Below, in pieces: positions 1 through 4,716 of a DNA stretch of 5,680 nt (position 1 is its first letter; each line of letters begins with the position of its first letter). The stretch is from Synechococcales cyanobacterium PMM_0036. GTDB lineage: Bacteria > Cyanobacteriota > Cyanobacteriia > Elainellales > Elainellaceae. The translations under genes and the position numbers were made by a program. The DNA lies in NCBI GenBank assembly GCA_949127645.1, contig CASBQM010000083.1, positions 1 through 5,680 on the forward strand, given 5' to 3'. The notes below the pieces were generated by a model. That model saw only the letters and a list, made by a program, of their open reading frames with translations. It did not search any database and was not told the DNA's origin.

Positions 1-1
1 C

Positions 2-1615
2 ATTCCGGCAAGTCAGGTCAAAGTGGGCGAGCTATTGCGCGTGCTGCCTGGAGAAAAGATTCCTGTGGATGGAGAAATCTGGGCAGGACAAACCACGCTG
101 GATGAGTCCATGCTGACTGGGGAAGCCACGCCCATCTTCAGGCAGGTAGGCGATGGCGTGAGCGCCGGGAGCCTCAATTTGTCGGGAGCGATCGCCCTCA
201 AAGCTACTCGCACCGGAAAAGACACCACGCTGGCGCAAATCATTGCCCTGGTCGAAACCGCCCAAACCCGCAAAGCTCCCATTCAGGGACTTGCCGACCA
301 GGTTGCCGGATACTTTACCTACGGCGTAATGGCGATCGCCTCGCTCACCTTCTTGTTCTGGTACCTTGTCGGACTGCCGTTGTGGGGCGACCCAATTTTT
401 GAGAGAATCTTGAGCAGTACGGCAATGGGAATGAACGACCCTATGGCGATGCCTACCTTGCCGCCCTCGCCGCTGTTGCTAAGCCTGAAGCTGGCGATCG
501 CCGTGCTGGTCATCGCCTGTCCCTGCGCCTTGGGGCTTGCCACACCTACTGCAATTTTGGTTGGTTCGGGCATCGGTGCCGAGCGCGGACTGCTGATTCG
601 CGGGGGCGATGTCTTAGAAAATGTGCATCGACTTCAGACGATCGTGTTCGACAAAACCGGAACACTGACGATCGGGCATCCCGAAGTCACGGACTGCATT
701 GCCCTGCTGAAGGGCATCTCCGAGCAAGAGCTACTCCAGATTGCAGCTTCTGTGGAGAGCGGCGCACAGCACCCGTTAGCTCATGCCATTCAGGATCATG
801 CCAAACGTCTAGAGCTAGGGCTGCGATCGGCTACAAGTTTCCACACAGAGCCAGGGTTTGGCGTTTTGGCAGAGGTCGAGGGTCAGCCTGTAGTGCTAGG
901 CAATGCCGATTGGCTAACGCGACAAGGCATTGCAATAGACAACATTGTGATGGATAAAATTCCCGGCTTTGAAGCAATAGGCAAAACCCTAGTCTATATA
1001 GCCATTTCTGGACAGCTAGCCGGACTGATTGCCGTTCAAGACAAACTGCGTCCTGAGGCACAGCAAACATTGCATGACCTGCGGCAAATGGGGCTACGGG
1101 TGATGATGCTCACGGGCGATCGTCCTGAGGCAGCAGCGGCGATCGCACAGTCCCTAGGCTTATCTCCTGAAGACATTCGCGCCAACGTCCGGCCAGACGG
1201 CAAGAGTCGGGTAATCGCAGAACTCCAGGCGATCGGGCAATCTGTGGCAATGGTGGGGGATGGCATTAACGACGCACCTGCTTTAGCTCAGGCAGATGTC
1301 GGCATTTCGCTGCACTCTGGAACCGATGTGGCGATCGAGGCGGCAGATATTGTGCTGATGCGCGATCGGCTGAGTGCGGTAGTAGAGGCAATTTACCTCA
1401 GTCAAGCCACCTTTAACAAGATTCGGCAGAACCTATTTTGGGCGTTTGCCTACAATATTCTAGGAATTCCGGCTGCTGCAGGTCTGCTGCTGCCTAGCTT
1501 TGGAATTGCCCTCAGTCCTGCTACCGCTGGAGCATTTATGGCATTTAGCTCAATCAGTGTTGTCACCAATTCGCTGCTACTGCGTCGATCGTTTGCTGCT
1601 AAAACTTCTGTCTAA
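2..1615 (+). CDS. ctaA: Copper-transporting P1B-type ATPase, C-terminal part (5' end outside window)
   Basis: This is a heavy-metal P-type ATPase that moves Cu(I) across a membrane using ATP. The reading frame is open at the left edge, so the N-terminal metal-binding domain and first helices are missing; 537 residues are visible. Motifs (visible numbering): actuator TGE at 39-41, membrane CPC metal site at 173-175, phosphorylated Asp in DKTGT at 217-221, His-Pro of the nucleotide domain at 257-258, TGD at 371-373, and GDGIND at 419-424. The last two helices carry Tyr484-Asn485 and Met513 followed by Ser516-Ser517, the intramembrane residues typical of Cu(I) pumps. Cyanobacteria usually have two such pumps: CtaA in the plasma membrane and PacS in thylakoids. 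The extended loop before CPC and the GAERGLLIRGGDVLE stretch remind me of CtaA, but this choice is from memory and tentative. The TAA stop also forms the left target duplication of a MITE-like element. Confidence 0.95.
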   Translation: MPASQVKVGELLRVLPGEKIPVDGEIWAGQTTLDESMLTGEATPIFRQVGDGVSAGSLNLSGAIALKATRTGKDTTLAQIIALVETAQTRKAPIQGLADQVAGYFTYGVMAIASLTFLFWYLVGLPLWGDPIFERILSSTAMGMNDPMAMPTLPPSPLLLSLKLAIAVLVIACPCALGLATPTAILVGSGIGAERGLLIRGGDVLENVHRLQTIVFDKTGTLTIGHPEVTDCIALLKGISEQELLQIAASVESGAQHPLAHAIQDHAKRLELGLRSATSFHTEPGFGVLAEVEGQPVVLGNADWLTRQGIAIDNIVMDKIPGFEAIGKTLVYIAISGQLAGLIAVQDKLRPEAQQTLHDLRQMGLRVMMLTGDRPEAAAAIAQSLGLSPEDIRANVRPDGKSRVIAELQAIGQSVAMVGDGINDAPALAQADVGISLHSGTDVAIEAADIVLMRDRLSAVVEAIYLSQATFNKIRQNLFWAFAYNILGIPAAAGLLLPSFGIALSPATAGAFMAFSSISVVTNSLLLRRSFAAKTSV

Positions 1616-1766
1616 GAGGATGTTTGAAAAGTATCAAGCGTTCTGCATTCGCCCCCCAACCCCCCAATTCTGGGGGACTTTCGACCCGATTTCTGTTCAA
1701 AGTCCCCCAGAATTGGGGGATTTAGGGGGCAGTTCGGGTAGCAATTATCACTTTTCAAACACCCTC
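1616..1766. mobile_element. MITE-like element with 17-bp terminal inverted repeats and TAA target duplication
   Basis: The ends are GAGGATGTTTGAAAAGT (1616-1632) and ACTTTTCAAACACCCTC (1750-1766), which are reverse complements at 16 of 17 positions. TAA flanks both sides (1613-1615 and 1767-1769), consistent with a 3-bp target duplication; because C precedes both copies, CTAA is also possible with a one-base shift of the right end. The 151-bp body has no plausible protein and is mostly a second inverted repeat. Short length, terminal repeats, target duplication and no transposase fit a non-autonomous miniature transposable element. GAG termini with a TNA duplication recall the IS1031 group of the IS5 family, but that parentage is inferred. 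It may fold in the 3' untranslated region of the ATPase mRNA. Confidence 0.75.
1651..1730. repeat. Large internal inverted repeat of the MITE-like element
   Basis: Arms 1661-1681 and 1699-1719 are perfect reverse complements over 21 bp, with a 17-nt loop at 1682-1698. With a few mismatches the pairing extends outward to 1651 and 1730, through further C-runs and G-runs. Each arm is also a small hairpin: CCCCCA/TGGGGG around ATTC at 1661-1676, and CCCCCA/TGGGGG around GAAT at 1704-1719. The DNA or RNA can therefore form either one long stem or two short ones. No T-run follows the stem on the + strand, so it is not a classic terminator for the ATPase gene, although it could stabilise that mRNA's 3' end. 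Confidence 0.9.
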
Positions 1767-1785
1767 TAATCCCTGGAGCCTGAAA

Positions 1786-1813
1786 AAATTTTGTTCTGCA
1801 AATTTTGTTCTGC
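1786..1813. repeat. Perfect tandem duplication of a 14-bp unit
   Basis: AAATTTTGTTCTGC occurs twice without a gap (1786-1799 and 1800-1813), followed by AAA, so the identity continues 3 bp into a third unit. It lies between the MITE-like element and the terminator hairpin, outside any gene. Replication slippage is the simplest origin; I see no function. Confidence 0.85.
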
Positions 1814-1822
1814 AAACTCAGC

Positions 1823-1855
1823 AAAAATGTGTTCAGCGCGATACCGCGCTGAACA
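1823..1855 (-). terminator. Factor-independent terminator of the secreted-protein gene
   Basis: TGTTCAGCGCG (1830-1840) pairs perfectly with CGCGCTGAACA (1845-1855) around the 4-nt loop ATAC, giving an 11-bp GC-rich stem. Read on the - strand, the stem is followed by a five-T run (complement of 1823-1827) after two bases. It lies about 30 bp beyond the stop codon of the - strand gene ending at 1885. On the + strand only TCCTTGCGTCTTCT follows, so termination of ATPase transcripts here would be weaker, if it happens. Confidence 0.8.
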
Positions 1856-1884
1856 TCCTTGCGTCTTCTACTACTCTCACAGGC

Positions 1885-2379
1885 TTACCATAGAGCCGGG
1901 ACTGGAGTCGCTCTGGGCTGTCTAGTTGCACCCGAATCTACTGCCGCCGGAGCAACGTTAGGAGACTGCCGAAAAGAAGGGGCAAAGGGCGCTGCTGGCA
2001 CAGGCTCTTCGGTAAAGATGGGATCAGATTGCAGAGAGCTGGTAAAAGGCGTGGGCAAATCTGCCGTGCGAAGGGTTGGATCACCAGTGTTCTGCTGCAT
2101 CATTAGCTCGTTATAGAGCTTATGGCTCACCCGCCCATCACCCGCAATCTCATTTTCAGGGAATGAACCCAGAAACCAGAGTGCGTTGCGAGGAAATCGA
2201 CGGTTGAAGAAAAAGGGCTGGTCGAAAGTATAAAATACGTCCTCGATCCGATCGTTGACGGTGGGGCGATCGTCAGCCGCCTCTTGTGCCATGGCGCTGC
2301 TCATGCTGCCGACCCAAACGATCGAGGATGCCGAAAGCACTAATGCACCCAAAAGCCCTTTGAGCTTTGAACGATTCAT
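1885..2379 (-). CDS. Secreted conserved hypothetical protein with signal peptide
   Basis: Function is unknown. From the ATG at 2377-2379 the product is 164 residues. It begins with a basic stretch (NRSKLK), a hydrophobic core (about 9-25) and a likely signal peptidase I site at AMA-QEA (cleavage after residue 31). The mature part has an acidic segment (DRPTVNDRIEDVF, 38-49), an aromatic/basic stretch (FFFNRRFPRNALWF, 56-69) and the motif FPENEIAGDG (73-82), followed by DPTLRTADLPTPF (100-112). The last 40 residues are rich in Pro and Ala and probably disordered. I recall similar short exported proteins with an FPENEI-type motif in other cyanobacteria, but know no named domain. The protein probably lies in the periplasm, outer envelope or thylakoid lumen. 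A longer form starting at 2478 adds 33 residues and has a better ribosome-binding site, but puts about 40 residues before the signal core. The gene is monocistronic, with its own terminator. Confidence 0.8.
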   Translation of the reverse strand: MNRSKLKGLLGALVLSASSIVWVGSMSSAMAQEAADDRPTVNDRIEDVFYTFDQPFFFNRRFPRNALWFLGSFPENEIAGDGRVSHKLYNELMMQQNTGDPTLRTADLPTPFTSSLQSDPIFTEEPVPAAPFAPSFRQSPNVAPAAVDSGATRQPRATPVPALW

Positions 2380-2488
2380 CGATCTTGCTGTAACAGATAC
2401 AAATTTTGAACCTCTAGAGTTTGCCAGTTTGCAAACGCTTTCTGCCTGGTTTCTATCAATGTTTCTAACGATATACATGGTTCACTTA

Positions 2489-2493
2489 TCCTT
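2489..2493 (-). promoter_or_regulatory. AAGGA ribosome-binding site candidate for the longer start at 2478
   Basis: AAGGA on the - strand lies 10 nt before an ATG (2476-2478) that is in frame with the secreted-protein gene. The downstream ATG at 2379 has no clear Shine-Dalgarno match in the preceding bases (ACAGCAAGATCG). The motif therefore favours the longer start, while the signal peptide favours the shorter one. The start is unresolved. Confidence 0.4.
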
Positions 2494-2615
2494 CTAAAAA
2501 CTCTGAACTTGATGTCTTGCCCGATCGACCAAATCCTTAGTTAGAAGTCCATCATCGCTATTAAATCTTCTACCCCAACGAGTCGATGATTTAATTGAGA
2601 TTCTTAAGCCCTAAC

Positions 2616-2636
2616 TCATCATAGAATCTATGATGA
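2616..2636. repeat. Perfect 21-bp palindrome, operator-like
   Basis: TCATCATAGA (2616-2625) and TCTATGATGA (2627-2636) are exact reverse complements around a single central A. The symmetry and lack of a loop suit binding by a dimeric protein better than an RNA hairpin. It lies about 200 bp upstream of pyrE and about 140-240 bp upstream of the divergent gene, depending on its start. No regulator is identifiable. Confidence 0.85.
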
Positions 2637-2680
2637 AAGCTGGCACAACTCGTTTAACTAAATAACTTCTCAAGTGTAGG

Positions 2681-2725
2681 CTTCTTCAAAGCATGATGCC
2701 ATTCGTTAGCCTCTGTTTGAAGAAG
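2681..2725. repeat. Inverted repeat with 10-bp perfect arms upstream of pyrE
   Basis: CTTCTTCAAA (2681-2690) and TTTGAAGAAG (2716-2725) are exact reverse complements separated by 25 nt. It could form a hairpin in a long pyrE leader or be a pair of protein-binding half-sites. No T-run follows on either strand, so a terminator role is unlikely. Confidence 0.7.
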
Positions 2726-2780
2726 TCAGAATGAGTGAATTAGATTGAAGCGCGATCGCCTTATCATTCCCTCGTGATTT

Positions 2781-2809
2781 AATAAATTAGCCTGAGCCAA
2801 TAAATTAGC
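2781..2809. repeat. 11-bp direct repeat, 18-bp period, just upstream of pyrE
   Basis: AATAAATTAGC occurs at 2781-2791 and again at 2799-2809, 27 bp before the pyrE ATG. The perfect AT-rich copies sit where a core promoter or activator sites would be expected. A role in pyrE control is only inferred from position. Confidence 0.7.
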
Positions 2810-2836
2810 TTTCAAGCTCTTTATACAGATTGCCCA

Positions 2837-3439
2837 ATGTCAGCTCAACTTGAATCATTGACCTTCGTAGTCCAAACTGACTTGCCGTCTTTGCGTCAGT
2901 ATTTGCTAGATTTATTTTGTCGGGTGGCTTACAAAGAGGGAGATTTTGTTCTCTCTTCAGGACAACGCAGCACCTACTACATCAACAGCAAGCAGGTGAC
3001 GCTGCATCCCCAGGGCGGCGCTGCCGTCGGTCGTATTCTGCTATCCATGCTCTCTGCCGAGACGCAGGCAGTAGCAGGGCTAACCTTAGGAGCCGATCCG
3101 ATGGTGACAGCTACTAGCGTCGTTGGGGTCTACGAAGGCAGAGAGATCGCCCCACTAATTGTCCGTAAGGAAGCCAAAGGACACGGCACTCAAGCTTACA
3201 TTGAGGGGCTGCCGCTACCGCCCGATACTCCTGTAGTTGTGTTAGAGGATGTTGTCACAACCGGACAGTCGGCCCTAAAAGCAGTCGATCGTCTGCGTCA
3301 GGCAGGCTACCGGGTAAATGAAATTATTGCGTTAGTCGATCGCCATCAGGGCGGCGCAGAGCTATACGCCGAGCAGGGCATTCACTTTCAGACCGTATTT
3401 TCCATCACAGACTTACAGGCTCGATCGGCTGAGCTGTGA
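2837..3439 (+). CDS. pyrE: Orotate phosphoribosyltransferase
   Basis: This cytosolic enzyme joins orotate and PRPP to give orotidine 5'-monophosphate and pyrophosphate, the fifth step of de novo UMP synthesis. The 200-residue length is usual for single-domain bacterial enzymes. Visible motifs: FVLSSGQRSTYYINSK at 37-52 (orotate-binding segment), the GLTLGADPM loop at 81-89, RKEAKGHGT at 110-118 (the catalytic flexible loop with its Lys and His), and the PRPP-binding signature VVVLEDVVTTGQSAL at 133-147, where the acidic pair is Glu137-Asp138. No Shine-Dalgarno match precedes the ATG, which is common in cyanobacteria; the start is supported by family length. The gene stands alone: no other pyrimidine gene is adjacent, and the gene downstream (mnmA) is convergent. 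The upstream region carries palindromes and an AATAAATTAGC direct repeat that may affect its transcription. Confidence 0.95.
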   Translation: MSAQLESLTFVVQTDLPSLRQYLLDLFCRVAYKEGDFVLSSGQRSTYYINSKQVTLHPQGGAAVGRILLSMLSAETQAVAGLTLGADPMVTATSVVGVYEGREIAPLIVRKEAKGHGTQAYIEGLPLPPDTPVVVLEDVVTTGQSALKAVDRLRQAGYRVNEIIALVDRHQGGAELYAEQGIHFQTVFSITDLQARSAEL

Positions 3440-3462
3440 ATGCCTTTTACGCAACTGCCTTG

Positions 3463-4518
3463 TCATACCTCAACTTCAATAATGCCGCCCCCCAGCAAAA
3501 TCTCACCGTCGTACCACACGGCTGCCTGTCCCGGCGTGATGCTGATTTGCGGCTCGTCTAAGACAATTTTGGCACGATCGCTTTCCAACGGAATTACCGT
3601 ACAGGGCACTGCCTCTGAACGATAGCGAATCTGCACCTCCGCTCGAATGGGGGTGGCAGGGACGGCAATAGAGACCCAGTTGACGCGCTTCGCCGTCAGC
3701 TCTGAAGCTTGAGCAACCGTGCGATCGCCCACAATCACCCGATTTTTTGCCGGATCGATCGCCACCACATAAAGCGGCTGCGCGGCGGCAATGCCCAGAC
3801 CTTTACGCTGACCAATCGTGTAGTTGTGGATGCCATCATGCTGCCCCAGGATTTTTCCCGCCGCATCGACAATATCGCCCTGCTTCGGAGCCAAATATTT
3901 CTCTAAAAAGCCTCGCATCGATCCATGCGCCTCAATCAAACACAAGTCCTGACTCTCCGGCTTTTCAGCAGTGTGCAGCCCAAACTTAGCCGCCTGTTGA
4001 CGGGTCTCAGTTTTGGTTTGGCTACCCAAGGGGAACAGTGTATGCGCCAAGATTTCCTGACTCAGATCATAGAGAAAGTAGGTCTGATCTTTGTGGCGAT
4101 CGATCGCCCGTCGCAACTGATGGCGATCGGCGATCGGGTCATAGGCAATTTGAGCATAGTGCCCGGTGGCAATGCGATCGATCCCCAGCTCTTGCTGCGC
4201 GTACTGAAGCATGGGAGAAAACTTAACGGCTTTGTTGCACTGCGAACAGGGCAACGGCGTGATGCCCGCCCCGTAGCCGCTTACCAAATAGTCCACAATA
4301 TTTTTCTCAAACAGCTCCCGCGTGTCCACAATATGATGGGGCACCCCCAACTCCTCACAGAGCTGAGCGGCATCCACCATGCCCTCAGAGCAGCACTGAC
4401 CTTTACCCTTCATCAGCCAGAGGGTCAGCCCTACCACGTCATAGCCCTGCTGATGCAGAGCCGCAGCCGCCACTGAGCTATCCACCCCGCCCGAAAGTCC
4501 AACAACGACTTTGCTCAT
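3463..4518 (-). CDS. mnmA: tRNA-specific 2-thiouridylase MnmA
   Basis: MnmA puts the 2-thio group on wobble uridine 34 of tRNAs for Lys, Glu and Gln, using ATP to adenylate the base and sulfur derived from a cysteine desulfurase. The protein has 351 residues, close to the family norm. Order: N-terminal PP-loop GLSGGVDSS at 7-15; a GQCCSEGMVDAA segment at 40-51; the first catalytic cysteine Cys94 in CSQCNKAVKF (91-100); ATGHYAQ at 117-123; the DQTYFLYDLSQ substrate region at 144-154; the second cysteine Cys193 in SQDLC; HNYTIGQRKGLG at 231-242; and a C-terminal beta-barrel ending GGGIIEVEV. Cys91 sits where E. coli has Asp99 of its DxxC motif. I chose the ATG at 4516-4518 because it starts right at the PP-loop strand; the frame stays open to a GTG at 4557, which would add 13 non-conserved residues. 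The gene is convergent with pyrE. Confidence 0.96.
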   Translation of the reverse strand: MSKVVVGLSGGVDSSVAAAALHQQGYDVVGLTLWLMKGKGQCCSEGMVDAAQLCEELGVPHHIVDTRELFEKNIVDYLVSGYGAGITPLPCSQCNKAVKFSPMLQYAQQELGIDRIATGHYAQIAYDPIADRHQLRRAIDRHKDQTYFLYDLSQEILAHTLFPLGSQTKTETRQQAAKFGLHTAEKPESQDLCLIEAHGSMRGFLEKYLAPKQGDIVDAAGKILGQHDGIHNYTIGQRKGLGIAAAQPLYVVAIDPAKNRVIVGDRTVAQASELTAKRVNWVSIAVPATPIRAEVQIRYRSEAVPCTVIPLESDRAKIVLDEPQISITPGQAAVWYDGEILLGGGIIEVEV

Positions 4519-4621
4519 GAATCTTGAAAACCAGAATTTGAAGCTGGAAAATTGCACTTCATTACAAATTCTAAGCTAGCGCTGAGTAATCGGGGAAAGC
4601 ACAAATTTGGATTAATTGCGT

Positions 4622-4648
4622 TTGGGATTGAAATTCCTGTGCTAGACT
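4622..4648 (+). promoter_or_regulatory. Possible promoter of the SPOR-repeat gene
   Basis: TGCTAGACT at 4640-4648 resembles an extended -10 element (TGn then TAGACT). TTGGGA at 4622-4627 could be a weak -35 box, but the spacing is only 15 bp. It would give a leader of roughly 60 nt before the ATG at 4717. This is a consensus-style guess in the 198-bp gap between divergent genes; I saw no convincing mnmA promoter on the other strand. Confidence 0.3.
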
Positions 4649-4700
4649 TGCTGCCAACATTCAGATTTAGCGTTACTGATTTCCGTTGACCCCCATATGT

Positions 4701-4706
4701 AGGGGA
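4701..4706 (+). promoter_or_regulatory. Ribosome-binding site deciding the start at 4717
   Basis: AGGGGA ends 10 nt before the ATG at 4717-4719, an acceptable Shine-Dalgarno match. An in-frame TAG at 4708-4710 rules out any start further upstream. The G-run could pair with the CCCC just before it (about 4691-4694), so the site may be partly masked in a 4-bp hairpin. Confidence 0.55.
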
Positions 4707-4716
4707 ATAGCGTGCA

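Larger units (their letters stand above)
2480..2836. other. Gene-free divergent intergenic region rich in palindromes
   Basis: These 357 bp separate the - strand secreted-protein gene from pyrE and should hold both promoters. I find no credible ORF or tRNA. The region is more AT-rich than the surrounding genes. It contains ATTAAATC/GATTTAAT inverted arms (2560-2567 and 2588-2595), a competing ATCATCG/CGATGAT pair (2551-2557 and 2584-2590), a perfect palindrome (2616-2636), a hairpin (2681-2725), an exact HIP1 octamer (2752-2759) and a direct repeat (2781-2809). I could not identify a strong -35/-10 pair for either gene; TGATTTAAT at 2775-2783 resembles an extended -10 box for pyrE but has no -35 partner. 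Confidence 0.6.

Noticed and set aside
1786..1813. Tandem repeat considered as the start of a CRISPR or iteron array
   Set aside because: There are only two abutting 14-bp units with no spacers, no associated genes and no origin features, so simple slippage is the better explanation.
1612..1824. A 70-codon - strand frame and a + strand frame (1500-1769) across the MITE-like element
   Set aside because: Both are made largely of the inverted repeat and its C- and G-runs. Neither resembles a transposase or any protein.
2255..2497. An 80-codon + strand frame opposite the secreted-protein gene
   Set aside because: It is antisense to the signal-peptide region and upstream leader, with no ribosome-binding site or recognisable product.
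3925..4476. A 183-codon open frame on the + strand
   Set aside because: It lies entirely antisense to mnmA, whose motifs are unmistakable. Its predicted product has no recognisable domain and simply mirrors the mnmA coding pattern.
4519..4557. 13-residue N-terminal extension of MnmA from a GTG
   Set aside because: The PP-loop strand begins right after the ATG at 4518, as in the family. The extension is Phe-rich and has no supporting ribosome-binding site that I can see.
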